A stretch of DNA of 64,000 nucleotides from Acanthamoeba lenticulata (lineage: Eukaryota > Discosea > Longamoebia > Acanthamoebidae), in assembly GCA_002179805.1 (NCBI GenBank), contig NAVB01000320.1:1-64000 (forward strand), in the 5' to 3' direction. A program made the position numbers and the translations under genes. This document shows positions 23,688 through 34,707 of this stretch, one piece after another (position 1 is the first letter of the stretch; every line of letters begins with the position of its first letter). Below the pieces are notes generated by a model that worked only from the letters and a program-made list of their open reading frames with translations, was not told the origin of the DNA and ran no database searches.

Positions 23688-24882
23688 ATGGCTCGCATCG
23701 TCTTTGTCGCCGTCCTGGCCGTCCTTCTGGCCGTCTGCTTCGTCCACGTCAACGCCGAGGGCTGCCCTCAGGCCGACGTCCGCCCCGAGTCCTGGGTCGC
23801 GGTACCTTCTTCCTTTCTTCTTCGTCCTTTTCTTCACCTTCGGAGTTTTATCGGCAGCAATTGCCTTCGTCTTCTTCGAGTTCACGACTCACGCTCGTCT
23901 TGCTTGGACATGTGCGCGACGGCGGACATGGTAGAGCGTGGTGTCGACCCTGAACAGCCTGCCCCGGTCGTCGCTTAAGATGGACTACCTCAAGATCGCC
24001 GTCGAGAACGACACCCGCGTCTTCAGCGGCGCCGAGATGGTGAGCATTCTTCAGTGCCTCGACTTCACCGCCGACAAGGTCAACGCCACGCAGATCATGT
24101 CGGCCTACGTGGTCGGCCTCAACGCCAGCGAGATTGTGGCCGTCCTCGAGCAGATTAACTTCTCGGACGACCGCATGACCGTGCTCGGGTCCATCAAGGA
24201 CACGCTCCTCAACGCCTCGGAGGCCAACAAGCGTTATATCTCGCAGACCTGCTGGTCGATGAGCTCCGACCAGGCCAAGGCCTACGCCCTCCTCTCCAAC
24301 GTCACCAGCCGCGACTGCATCTTCGGCAGCGTGACCGCCCTGTCGGCCACCTTCGTCATCGACGTCTCGGGCTCCATGGGCACCACCTTCACGATCGAGG
24401 GCCGCCGCTACTCGCGCCTCACCTACGTGCAGGAGCACCTGAGCCAGGTCATCGGCGAGCAGCTGAAGCCCTACCAGCAGTTCAACGTCATCGCCTTCGC
24501 CGACTACGCCCGCGCCCTCTACTCGGCCCCCGTCAACGCCACGCTGGCCAACGTGAGGACCGCCCTCACCTTCATCGCCGGTCTCAACGCCAACGGCGGC
24601 ACCAACACCTACGGCGCCCTCTCGACGGCCTTTGGCGGCTCCAAGGACACCGTGGCCATCTACCTCCTCTCCGACGGCCTGCCCAACTCGGGCCAGATCC
24701 CCAACATCCTCAACGCCATCCCCGTCTGGGAGTCGCAGCGCGCCCCCAACCGCCAGATCCGCATCTTCTCCACGGCCTTCCTCCTCGGCCAGGACACCCC
24801 CACCAACAAGCAGCAGAGTGCGGCCTTCATGCAGAAGCTCGCCACCATCACCAACGGCGTCTACCGCAACATGGACTCGTAG
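23688..24882 (+). CDS. secreted VWA-domain protein with DUF4476-like N-terminal region
   Basis: Exons 23688-23801 and 23935-24882 give 353 residues. A signal peptide (VFVAVLAVLLAVCFVHVNA) is followed by a helical region of two repeats of the form ILQCLDFTADKVNATQIM / VLEQINFSDDRMTVLGSI, which resembles DUF4476. A von Willebrand A domain starts about residue 175 with a complete MIDAS: DVSGSMG, the GGTNTYGA Thr loop and the SDG Asp. At least six NxS/T sites are present. VWA domains with an intact MIDAS bind ligands through Mg2+. No TM or GPI signal is evident, so it is probably released or stored in vesicles. Partner unknown. Confidence 0.85.
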
Positions 24883-25028
24883 ACCACCAAAGCTGCAGCT
24901 TCTTCAGCATTCATCTTGATCGATAAATCACGGAACTAAAATTAGATTAATTTAATATTATTTAAACACGTGCACGTTTTTCTTTTTCTTTGGCCAATTT
25001 CTCTTCTTCAAGCAGACATAAGATCAAG

Positions 25029-25753
25029 ATGGCAAGCAAAGAGAGAAGAGGGCTGGGTTCGATAAGCCGAGGGAAGGGCGGCGGGTTGGGTGGTGGAGCG
25101 GGAGGCAAGAAGGGTGGAGGACTTGGGCGAGGCCAATCGATGACTTACGTGCGCCCCACGCCCAAGTTTCTGCAGCAATTCTACACACCTCCCCCAGGCG
25201 GTCCCGCTGACATGGCCCACTTGGGCTCTGATGGTACCAACGTTCGCCTCCCGTGTAGTGCATTTTGCCTCACGCGATTACAAGCCGAATCGCTACAATC
25301 AAATTAGCTTCGTAACGTGACGTCCTCGTGCGCTTTAATGCCAATGCAGAAGAAGATGAGCGAGAAACAAAGGAAGAGATGGAGCAACTGGACGAGGAGA
25401 CCCGGAAGGAGATCGAGCGGCTGAAGGTCGAGTTCGCCTTCAAGCAGGCGGCAGAGAAGGTGGCCGAGACCGAGAAGCGGCGACGTACCGAGGAGGAAGC
25501 TGAAGCCGACCGCCGCGATGAAGCACTGGGCCGCCACAGCTTCAAGAAGAAGCCTCGCGTGGAAGAGGAGGAGAAGAGCAAGGACGAAGGCGACGCCAAG
25601 TCCAAGCCCAAGGCCAGCACCACGACCACGACCACCACCAGCGCCAAGAAGGCTCAGCCGCCACCACGCGTCGCGCGGGCGCCCGCTTCCTCGCGGGTGG
25701 CCAACAAACGGGTCCTCTCCTTCGGCCAAGACGATGACGACGCAGAGGCCTGA
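25029..25753 (+). CDS. KIAA1143/DUF4604 family protein
   Basis: Exons 25029-25233 and 25350-25753 give 202 residues. The family signature is present at both ends: SMTYVRPTPKFLQQF near residue 40 (compare VSYVRP..FLARF in animals) and the C-terminal RVLSFGQDDDDAEA (compare LLSF plus acidic tail). Between them lie a Gly/Lys-rich start, an acidic helix (DEETRKEIERLKVEFAFKQ) and a Lys/Thr-rich linker. The family is nuclear or cytosolic in animals with no established function. The Gly-rich 30-residue extension at the N-terminus is extra relative to the animal proteins. Confidence 0.8.
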
Positions 25754-26085
25754 GGGAGGTTTTTCTTTTGTTTAAAATACAAAAATATTATAAATATTAT
25801 AAAAATTAATTGTTTAATTTATTCTTCAAGGTTGAAAATGGAGGCGCTTCAGATAGAGTTGGTGGGCTGGTCCTCAGCCAGGTCGACGTGATGCTTGTGT
25901 CGCGCCGTGTCCACCTGGCCTTGGTGCAATGGCTCCGTCAGGCGGACTCACCAACGTCGTCATGGACAAGCGACTCGAGAAAGAAGAGGAAGAGGAAAGG
26001 AGGCGTAAGCGCGACGAAGAAGAAGCGCTCCTCTGGCAAATCATAAATTATTATTATCGTTGAGTTTTTGTGTTGTTGTCTACGA
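25754..26085. other. AT-rich gap between convergent genes
   Basis: Begins with an AT-rich stretch (25770-25830). A short frame 25931-26062 could encode a Glu/Arg-rich peptide starting MAPSGGLTNVV, but it has no recognisable domain, so it is not called as a gene. It may be the 3' UTR of either neighbour. Confidence 0.4.
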
Positions 26086-27903
26086 TCAGGGATCTTGAAT
26101 GGCCCCAAGCTCCTTCATGTCCTCGAGGAAGGACAGGTAGGCGTCGTCGTTGTTGGCGCTGTCCGCCTTCGCAGCCTGTGCCCCGTCGCCGCCAGCGGCG
26201 GCCGCCGCCGGAGTGTTGGACGCCGTGGCGGCCGCGGGCGTGGCCTTCTTCTTGGTGGCGGTGGAGAGGAAGGAGATGGAGGGCTGCGGCGCGGCGCGCG
26301 AGGCCGCCGACGTGCCGGGTCGTCGCACGCGCAGGGCCGCCGGCACCAGCGCGGTGAGCGACGGCGACAGCGGCGCGGGCGGCTCGTGCGCCTCCGCCGG
26401 CGAAGGCTGGGCTGCCGGTACCGGCACGGGCGCCGCCTGCTGACCGCCGCCAAAGATCTGGTTGAGGTTGACCGCCGCTGGTGGCGGCGCCGCATGATGC
26501 ACGACGGCGGGCGGGCTCACCATAGGCGGCACGACCATAGGCGGCGGTCTGTGGACCGCCGGCGGCAACGGGACAGCCAATGGCGGCTGCTGATGATGGT
26601 GATGATGGATGGGCATGACCGGCGGCACGGCGTAGGCCGCCGCCGGCATCGGCTGGAGCGGCGGCGGGTACGGTGACGGCACCGCCGGCGGCAGCACCGC
26701 CGCAGGCATCGGCGGGACCGGCGGCAGTGCCGACGGCGGCGGACCGGCGGGCTTGGGCGGCGGCGGACCGGCAGGCTTGGGCGGCGGTGCCGCCGGAGCG
26801 GCGGTTTCAGGCGGTCCATCGGGCCTGGGCGCGGCGGGCTTGGGCGGCGGCTGCGCTGGCGGCTCGGCGGCGGGCTTGGGCGGCGGTGGCCCGGCGGGCT
26901 TGGGAGGAGGCGGGCCGGCGGGTTTTGGCGGTGCCGTCAAGGGCGCGGGCGCAGCCGTGGGCATCGTCGTCGTTGTAGCGCTGGAGGCCTCGGCCGCGGT
27001 CGTGGTGGTCGTCGTCGTCGTCGCTTCGGCAGTCGCGCCGTCATCGTCGGCGCGTGCCCGCTTGGCCGCGGGCGCGTCATCCCCTTCGGCCTTCTCGCCG
27101 GCCTGGGCAGCGCCACCGAGTCCCGGAGGGCCGTCCGCGTCTCCCGGCCCGGCCTGATGGGCCGCCGCCGGCGGTGCCGGTGGCGGGGCGTGGCCGGGCG
27201 GCAGCTGCATCATGCCACCGGCCGGAGGCCATCCGGCCCCTGCGGGCGGGTAGGCGCCGGGCGGCATCATCATCCCGGGCGGCGGCGGCGGCATGCCGGG
27301 CGGTGGCGGCATGCCGTAGGGGCCCGGGGGCGCGTAGGGCGCGCCCGGATAGTGGGCGCCGCCCATGTAGTACTGCTGGTGCTGGTGGGGAAAGTGCTGC
27401 TGCTGTTGCTGCTGGTACGGGTGGTGCTGCTGCTGCTGGAAGTAGGGCGCAGGGGCTTGACCGGCGTGGCCGGCAGGGGCTGAGGCGTCGTTGCCCTGTT
27501 TGTCGATGACCTGGGTGAGCACCTCCTGCAGCTTGCGCTTCTTGGCCTTGAGCTGCTTGTCCACCTTCCCCGACGCCTCTGCATGCGTGCATCACAGCAC
27601 CGTCAATCGTCGTCAACACGAACACCCGCCTACACAAATGGAAATCAATACAAAAGAATGCGGTCACATACCAATATTTTCAATCTTGTGGATCTTGTCC
27701 TGGATCTTCTTGGGATCGGTCTTCAGCAGGGTGGTCTCCCTTTGCTTATCTCGCTTGACCTTATTCTAATTGAGGAGGGCGATAAGAGCCCTGCATTGCG
27801 GAAGCGCTGGTAAAAAGTGACGAACCTTCTTTAGCTCCTTTTTTCTTTGCTGCTTGCGGTAAGCATCTGTCGGATTGAGCGACCGCCCGCCCTTGCGTCC
27901 CAT
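26086..27903 (-). CDS. WBP11-like splicing factor (WW-domain-binding)
   Basis: Exons 27903-27826, 27765-27672 and 27578-26086 give 554 residues. The N-terminal Wbp11 domain is clear: MGRKGGRSLNPTDAYRK, QRKKELKKNKVKRDK, KTDPKKIQDKI, then a Lys-rich helix. The middle is Gln/Tyr/Pro- and Gly-rich, with runs such as PPPPGMPPPPPGMM and repeated PPKPAGPP units that fit WW- and profilin-binding ligands. A His run (HHHHH) is also present. The C-terminus DDAYLSFLEDMKELGAI matches the acidic end motif of the family. WBP11 binds PQBP1-type WW domains and acts in spliceosome activation in the nucleus. The proline repeats give long spurious frames on the plus strand. Confidence 0.9.
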
Positions 27904-28145
27904 CGTGATCGTACGAAAACAACTGATTTTCTTTCTTTATGTTGAATTTCTCGCCTTGGTGTCTTCGGAAAAAAGCCCAAAAAAAGAAACGAAAAATAAC
28001 GTTCATTCGATTGTTCATTCGAATTCGATCAAACGATTTGCTATTTTGTATTAACCAGTTTTAACGTTCCGAAGAGGGCGGCACTGCCCCACTTTGTACA
28101 GGGAGGGAGAGAAAGAGGGAAGATGGAGGGAAAATTAGGAGCCGC

Positions 28146-28514
28146 CTAGTGTGTCTCTGACTTAGAGGAGGCGGAGGAGGAGGCAGCGACGGGCTTAGGC
28201 TTTGGCTTGTCATCGCTGAGGCTGTTGAGCGTGAGCACGCCCGAGGCGCCGAGGAGCAGCATGACGGTCGTGAATTGTGCAGCCACACGAGCGCGCATGA
28301 GCTTCTGGCCCAGCGCGCTGTTGCCCGTCTTGAGGGTCCACAAGCCAGCGCAGAGAATGCCAGCCGTCGAGAAGGCACCAATCGTGACCCACGGGTACCT
28401 CCATACTCGCTCCCACAGGTTCATGTTCTCCTCCGGATTCGGGTAGAAGGGCACGTAGTGGCCGCGAGTATCAAGCGAGCCGCTCTGGTCAGGGAGATCG
28501 TCGTGCTTGCCCAT
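28146..28514 (-). CDS. HIG1-domain mitochondrial inner-membrane protein
   Basis: Single exon of 122 residues. The N-terminus (MGKHDDLPDQSGSLD) is polar. NPEENMNLWERVWRYPWV leads into two hydrophobic segments (ITIGAFSTAGILCAGLW and TTVMLLLGASGVLTL) joined by LGQKLMRARVAAQ, the typical QxxxR-containing hairpin of HIG1/RCF1 proteins. The short C-tail is Lys/Ser-rich. HIG1 proteins associate with respiratory complexes III and IV. The gene is divergent from the DsbA-like gene at 28822; the 307-bp gap between them (28515-28821) contains no frame of coding quality but has GC-rich repeated GTCCCGTG at about 28736 and 28753. Confidence 0.85.
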   Translation of the reverse strand: MGKHDDLPDQSGSLDTRGHYVPFYPNPEENMNLWERVWRYPWVTIGAFSTAGILCAGLWTLKTGNSALGQKLMRARVAAQFTTVMLLLGASGVLTLNSLSDDKPKPKPVAASSSASSKSETH

Positions 28515-28821
28515 GTTTATGTGTGTGGAAAGGGTTGTGCTGAAAGAAGATGAACTACTGCTGCTTACTAGCCTCTTTGTCGGGTTGCTCGGACTGTGTC
28601 TCGAGTTATTTGCGTGTCTAAACGTCACCGAGGTGGTCCCCTTTATACGTGCACGGAGTTGCAACGACGCTTCCCAGAAGACCGGATATTTCGAGCCGGA
28701 ACACATCGGCAGCCGGGAGGCCCCGCACGGAAAGTCCCGTGTTGGACCGTCCCGTGGCGCCCCGACGCGAGTTTTTCCTTGTGGGGCGTTTGCACGGGGC
28801 CGCCATTTCGCACAGCACTCC

Positions 28822-29972
28822 ATGAAGACTCTGGCTTGTTCCCTTTTGCTTCTGGTCCGAACTTTGGTCCTTCTTTTGGCTGTGGTGGTTGGTGCCCGTT
28901 CATGGGCAGGATATAGTTGTGTGCACCTTACTGAAGGTTTATTTCGTTCTCGCTCGGGCAGGTCGTGGTGGTGGCGTTGCTGCCGGCTGCCACGAGCCAG
29001 CAGCTGCCCATTCCCAAGAGGCCTGCGGGCATGCACAGGGGCAACCCTGCGGCCCCCATCCACCTCACTGAGTTTGCCGACTTCCAGTGCCCGGACTGTG
29101 GCGGTACTGCACACGCACTTTTGCTGCCACACAAACAAAACACTGCACATGTAGCGGCAACTCATGCTCGATCTCCACGTCCTCCTGTGGTTCTACGCTC
29201 AGTGTCTTATCCGGTGGTGGAGAAGGTGTTGGCGTATTACGGCCCGGACAAGATCTACTACACCCTACACGTGTTCCCGCTGTGGCTGCACCGCCAAGCG
29301 TTCATCGTGGCCGAGGCCGCTGGCGTCGTCGCCCTTCGCTCCCCCGATCGTACGGTGATCTCCGTCTCGTGATGATGTGTCGTTCTCTTGGTGGGAAGTC
29401 ATGTGAAGCTCAGCTCGAGAGAAGAGATGATCTGATCGTGTTTAACGCTGTCTCTCTTGTGTTTATACACACAGGCTACTGGGACGCCGCCCGGTACCTG
29501 TTCGCCAACCAGGCCCAGTTCTTCAACGGTGTTTACCAGAACAAGACTGCCAACGACCTGTACGTCGCACATTCCATGAATATCTGCTTGCCAGGCGCTC
29601 ACGCGCTGCTTCGTGCCACCACAACCATCAGGTTGGCACAGATGGCCAGCTGGATGACCCAGTTTGGCGTCAGTCCCTCGACGCTGTACCGCGAGATCGA
29701 GAGGTAGGACGTTCTGGCTTTGTTGAATGGAGACGCTTGGCTGGATGATGCTCACCCACGCCCGCCTCGTCCGATGGTACAGTGCGGAGGTGTTTGCGCA
29801 TGTGGACGCCGACATCCACCAGGCCCTGATCCACCAGGTCTACGGCACACCCACGTTCGTGATCAACGGCTTCAAGGCCGAGAACCTCGATCAGACCACC
29901 ACCTTTGCCCAGTGGGTTTCCTTCATCGACTCGCTTCTCCAGCCCACCGTCGTGGCCGCCAACCAGCAGTAG
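28822..29972 (+). CDS. secretory DsbA-like thioredoxin-fold protein
   Basis: Six exons (28822-28854, 28962-29103, 29203-29349, 29475-29559, 29632-29703, 29783-29972) give 222 residues. The 33-nt first exon and the start of exon 2 together encode the signal peptide ([20 protein letters not shown]). The domain begins IHLTEFADFQCPDCG with the redox pair CPDC, followed by VVEKVLAYYGPDKIYYTLHVFPL as in DsbA-type proteins. The cis-proline loop is GTPTFVINGF near the C-terminus. It is probably an oxidoreductase of the secretory pathway or an exported protein. The intron 29350-29474 was assigned from phase (donor GTACGG); a GC donor eight residues earlier would also keep frame. Confidence 0.82.
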
Positions 29973-30201
29973 TGGCGGTTTGTACCAAGGGTTGGCCACG
30001 AAGCTCCGGACTAGTGTGTGTATTCTCAGTCCTCATGGTTCTTCATGAATTCCTTGCCCGCCCCACCAACAGTCACGCGCCAGCACAGCGGTGGCGCCAC
30101 GTTGCCAAAGAGCAGCACCACACAGTCGACATTTTTTTTTTTTAGTTCGAGTGTGTGGCCACAAGAGACAACGGACTTGAGAAGGAGGACTCCATCAAAT
30201 G

Positions 30202-31860
30202 ATGTGTGACGAGCGTCCACGGGTGCTGGTCGTGGGCAACACCTACCTAGGCACGCGCTTCTGTGTACACTTAAATCCGAATAAATAATATAATATAATA
30301 ATTTTATTGTTGGTTGACCGGGGGGGGGGCAAGTGCAGACGAGTTCGTGGACCTGCCGTGCTTCCCCACGCCCGACGGCAAGTTTGCCGTGCGAGAGATC
30401 GTGGAGGACCTGGGCGGCAGCGCCACCAACGCTTCCTGCGGCTTCCTCGCGTGTGGCGCCGCGGCCCACCTCCACTCCCTCATTGGGGACGATGACGTGG
30501 CTCTACGCCTCCTGGCTCGCCTCCGCACGAAGGGGTTCGACCACACCCTGTGCAAGCAGGTCCCGGGTGCGTTGAACAACAGTCCCAGCTTTGTGGCCAC
30601 CAAGCCGCTACACGCGCACAAATCTCTGAGCGTTGACGTGGCAGGCGGGAAGACGGGGCGCACGATCGTGCTGCTGACGCCGGACGGGATGAGCACCAAG
30701 CTGGGCCACGGCGGTGTGGCTAACGAGCTCATCGATCACCTCGTGTCGCTCGAGGAGTTGCGCGGCTTCGCCCACGCCCACCTGGCCTCTGTCTCCCTGC
30801 CTCTGCTCGAAAAAGTGCTACACATGAAGGCTGCCGCTGTGGCCGACGACGATGCCTTTTATCCTGCTTCGTCGTCGCCTTCTTCTTCTTCTTCTTCTTC
30901 ATCATCATTTTCCTCGTCCACCAGGGCGTCGTTGCCGCCGCCCTCGCCGTCGCTCATCTCCTTCGTGCCGTCGCCCGCTCTCCCGGCTGAAAGCGGAGCG
31001 CTGCCTCTGGCTCCCTCCTCGGGTTCGTCGTCCTTCTTCCTCCCGCGCCTGACGCCCTACGAGGCCTGCCCCCTGCCGACAGCCCCGCCCTCCTCGGCTG
31101 TTCTCCACAACACCAGCGCCGGTGTCGCGATCCCCGCGGCGCCGTCATCATCTTCGTCCTGTTCTTCTTCAACAAGGCCAGTGTCACCTTTGTTGGCCTT
31201 CCCGACACTGTCCATCGACCTCGGGGCGGCCATCCTGGCCGAGGACCCGCGCAGGCTGCGCAAGGCGTTCCGGCGGCTCGACTGCGTCTTCTTCAACGAG
31301 CACTCGCTCCGGCTCGTCTACGGCATCGATACGGCCACCGATGTCATGGGCACCACCGGGGCGCCCTCCTGGGTGGCGATGCTGCAGGCCGAGCTGCGCG
31401 GCGCGCCAGCCAAGTACGTGGTGACGCTGGGCCTTCACGGCGCTCACGCCATCACAGCCGACACGCACTGCTTCCGGCCGTCGTTGCCCACGGCCGTGGC
31501 CGACACCACAGGTGAGTTTCCTCTGTTCTGGCGGTCTCTCTTTTTCATGACTCACGAAGACAATCTCGCCTGCTCGCGGCCTTAGGGGCGGGCGATGCGT
31601 TTGCGTCGGCCTTCGTGAGCTTCTCGCGGCTGTGGGGCGATGTTGATGCCGACGCGCTGGAGAAGGCGCACTGCGCGGCAGCCATCAAGATTCAGGTGCG
31701 GCCCACCAGGCCAAGCACACGTGAACGGTGTGCCTGACGTCGTTGCCCTGGCCGCTGTGTTGGGGGGAGGGGGTACGAGCAGCACAAGGGCGGCGCCAAT
31801 GGACATCCTACACGAGAAGTGATCGAAGCTACCTGGCGCAAAAAGCGAACGAAGCCATGA
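30202..31860 (+). CDS. PfkB-family carbohydrate kinase with Ser/Pro-rich insert
   Basis: Exons 30202-30250, 30339-31511, 31586-31695 and 31783-31860 give 469 residues. The start MCDERPRVLVVGNTYLDEF, the GGSATNAS motif and the C-terminal signature DTTGAGDAFASAFVSF (split by an intron) define the ribokinase/PfkB fold, which transfers phosphate from ATP to a sugar or nucleoside; the catalytic Asp is in GAGDAF. The best match by eye is to the ketohexokinase/adenosine-kinase-like branch, so the substrate is open. An insert of about 130 residues (roughly 185-315) is Ser/Pro-rich low complexity. The first intron (30251-30338) has a GC donor: AG|GCACGC joins VVGNTYL to DEF in frame, and a 10-G run lies just before its acceptor. 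Confidence 0.88.
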
Positions 31861-31940
31861 CCACTTTTGTTTGCTCATTGATGCTTCACTTCCATGCAAC
31901 CGCTCAAAAAAGCCAAGAATTCTAAGTACAAGGGAGGAGA

Positions 31941-32165
31941 TTAGAAAGCGGTGTTGCAGGTACGGCAGTGGTATCGCGGATCGTCTTTGCTTCTCATGCA
32001 GCCTCCCAGCTTGACACGGCTGTTGGGACGGCCGGAGTATTCAAGCAGATTAGATGTTGGGCGACCACGAATGATGAATTGCACTCCGTCATTTGAGTGG
32101 CAGGTTGGGCACTGGGGCCGCGGTTGCGCCTCGTAGGATTGGGCTATTTCTTCAACAGTCTGCAT
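31941..32165 (-). CDS. small bacterial-type zinc-ribbon protein
   Basis: Single exon, 74 residues (the ATG at 32165 is chosen because the protein then starts MQTVEEIAQSYEAQP). CPTC near residue 19 and CRTC near residue 69 form a zinc-ribbon pair. Between them GRPTSNLLEYSG and VKLGGCMRSKDDPRYHC match a small protein common in bacteria, of the form GxPTxE...LGGCxxxxDDPxxxC. That family is usually uncharacterised. The gene has no intron in a region where almost all genes have them, which fits acquisition from bacteria, but 74 codons are too few to prove it. Confidence 0.75.
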   Translation of the reverse strand: MQTVEEIAQSYEAQPRPQCPTCHSNDGVQFIIRGRPTSNLLEYSGRPNSRVKLGGCMRSKDDPRYHCRTCNTAF

Positions 32166-32340
32166 CTTCAAAAAGAAACAAAAACAACACAAAGAAAGGA
32201 AGGGCTTTATTTTCGTTTTGTTTTCCTCGCAATTTTTCTTCTTCCTGTTCTGGCGTTAAGGTAAATTCCAGGTTTTGCGCAAGCTGAATGCGTGCTTTTG
32301 CTGGCCACATGAAGAAATTTTGAACTCAAACAGCAAAACT

Positions 32341-33762
32341 ATGAATTGCTGGGACGACGTAAGCGCGATACGCCGGCTCTTCCACGGGCGCATCTCCAGA
32401 GAGGAGGCTGAGGAGCGCTTGCTGCGCCACGCCACCGCGAACGGAGGAAGCATCGAAGGACTGTACTTGGTGCGAGAGAACCCCAGGAACAACTATAGCC
32501 TCCTCTTATCCTTTACTGCTCGCAAGCCCGTGAGGCGGCACACCGCGTCCGATGACTGCGCCGTTGTGGCGGAGCAGCTCGGAGTCACGCACTGGCAAGT
32601 AAACGTCAATCGCTACTCGAAAGTCGAGGGCTTCTTCTTCATCAACAAGCCCAACTGCGTGAGCCTCACCTTTGACGGCCTGCTGGCCGATGCCGCCTCT
32701 GCTCAGGCCCGCTCGCCCTTGCTCCGCCCCGAGGTTGGCCATCCTCGTTAGTGTGGTGTACAGTTGCTCTCAGCACCGTCACTTATTGGGCACTTCATTA
32801 TCGAAAGGACGAGACGGTGCAGAGCGCGTGGTGGGAGGAGCTGGTGCTGTGGCGCACGGACGACTACCAGGCGGACTCCTCTCTCTACGAACTGCCTGAT
32901 GACCTTGTGCTCAGCATCTTCCTCTTCCTTGGCGACTGCTCTAGCCTTGTCATCCTGCAGCTCGTACACGTCTCTTCTTCTTACCCATGCGCTTATCACG
33001 TTGCACTCAAGCAGCCCCTCTTCTCTTCAAGGTTTGCAAGCGCTTCTATGCGCTGGCTCGTAACAACGCTCTGTGGCGCAAGCTCTACCACAAGGCCTTT
33101 GGCATGAGAGTACCTCGTGTACAGCTCACAGCTTCAAGCAACTTTGACTGGAAGCTCAAGTACTACATGGACCATGTCTTGGTGCGCTATTTTCATGTGT
33201 CAAGTCGACTACTTGCCCCTTGGGTAGTCTTTGGGCCAACTGCTGTCCCTCTACACAGATGACGACAGACCATGAGCCGTACGTGGTCGGCCTTCGTGTG
33301 GCCCTGGGAAGCTCGTCGCGTTGTACCTCCAGGTTCCCAGACGCCAGCTACCACGTCGAGTACAGCACCGAGGAACCCAACGTCTTCCATTTTGTTGCCC
33401 AGCCCTCACTCTTCAGTACAAAATACAGCCTCTTTGCGTCCCTCTTCCCTCCCCTTTGCCTCACCTCGCCCTCGTCTTGGCAGACAGAGCACGCTGTGGC
33501 GGTGAAGCTCTCAGTACCGGTAGGATCGTCATCTACCGCGTCAAGAGTGGCTACAAGGTCAGGCAAGCCTTCCAACGCACAAGCTACTTCTACACGACTT
33601 GTTTGGCTGATATTGTTGTGTTTTCAGGTCGGCTACTCGCTGGACAGAGACCCAGCGTCGTTGGGCAACATCTACCCCTCACTGCAGAAGCTCATCACCT
33701 TCATCCGCACTTCCATGTGCCTCGCGTTCCCGCCTCCCTCCGAGATGGCCTTTGACGAGTAA
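32341..33762 (+). CDS. SH2 + F-box protein
   Basis: Exons 32341-32733, 32808-32963, 33032-33181, 33259-33415, 33484-33557 and 33628-33762 give 354 residues. An SH2 domain is at the N-terminus: LFHGRISREEAEERLLRHA (betaA-alphaA), GLYLVRENPRNNYSLLLSF with the FLVR-type Arg, then HWQVNVNRYSKVEGFFF and SLTFDGLLADA. An F-box follows (YELPDDLVLSIFLFLGD, then VCKRFYALARNNALWRKLY). The C-terminal third includes GRIVIYRVKSGYKVGYSL and IYPSLQKLITFI, which resembles the second half of an SH2 but has no visible FLVR. An SH2-F-box architecture is known in Dictyostelium. It suggests ubiquitination of phosphotyrosine-bearing targets by an SCF complex. Confidence 0.83.
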
Positions 33763-33809
33763 TAAACAACAGCAAGAACGAGAAGGATGTACAATGGGGT
33801 AGAGCAGCA

Positions 33810-34359
33810 CTAGCTCATGAGGGTGCCTCCCGGGGTCCACTGTCGAAAGGTGCGGTCCACCTCCGTCCCTTGGTCGTAGAGGGCCTCCGTGCGCAGCTGG
33901 CCATTGGCGTGCCACCAGCGCGACCAGCCGTGCTTCCGGCCCTCCTCGTCGTAGGTCTCCTCGCGCCACCGTTGGCCGTTGGGGTGCCACCATCGCGCTG
34001 TGCCGCACAAGCGTTCGGTGCTGCGCATGTAGACTTCATGGCACCAGAGCTGGCCGTTGGGGTGCCACGCCTTGTACTCGCCCAGCTGCTCAATCTATTT
34101 GGGGGGGGGGTGGGGGGGGGGGTGAAAGTTGGCTTCGAGCGTGGCAGCAGCGGCACGCCCAGTGCATGAGCAGAAAGGACAGCACCTGGGCATTGCGGGG
34201 CATGGTCTGCTGGACAGCCTCACGAACGTTCTCGGGGAAGGACAGCAGACTGTCCGCAGTATAGAGGTCTGCATAAGTCTGGCAAGCGGTGGTGCTCAGC
34301 TGCACCAAGCTGGCCACCGCCCCTGAGGTGGCTTTTTGTTCACACGGCCCACCATACAT
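33810..34359 (-). CDS. MORN-variant (W..NGQ) repeat protein
   Basis: Exons 34359-34186 and 34094-33810 give 152 residues. The first 58 residues are helical and unrecognised (MYGGPCEQKATSGAVAS...). The second exon has three or four repeats of the type YKAWHPNGQLWCHEVY, ARWWHPNGQRWREETYDEEG and SRWWHANGQLRTEALYDQG, the variant-MORN motif best known from bacterial proteins. The intron between them contains 10-G and 11-G runs on the plus strand, which act as a C-rich polypyrimidine tract on the coding strand directly before the acceptor. Function unknown. Confidence 0.75.
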
Positions 34360-34707
34360 GCTGAACGGGGAGAAAGCAAAAATTCTTTTTTTTATTTTTT
34401 TTTAAATCAAATAGCCGACAAGCACGGAGGTAAACCACAGAGCGGAGCTAGAGCGGGTTGAGGCCAACGAACTAAAACCGAAAAATGGCGATGGTTGACG
34501 CGGGTTGACTCCGGAGAGGGGTGATTAATGCACTTCCATTCCCCACCCATCTGGTCCGGCGCTTTCATCTGGTTACTAGCCCAGCACGAACGCCCAACCC
34601 CCAAACAAGACCACATCGAGCGCACGCCTCGGGGCTTGTTTGACAAACACAACTCGGTCCGTGCAAGACACACGCTCAAACCAAACTAGCTACTACTTAA
34701 GACTGCC
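34360..34707. other. spacer between divergent genes
   Basis: T-rich at 34385-34405, otherwise unremarkable. No coding frame with plausible composition. It presumably carries the promoter of receptor B; no TATA element is obvious. Confidence 0.45.

Noticed and set aside
26150..27500. Plus-strand Gly/Ala/Arg-rich frames
   Set aside because: They mirror the proline-repeat region of the WBP11 gene on the minus strand and have no start context or domain.
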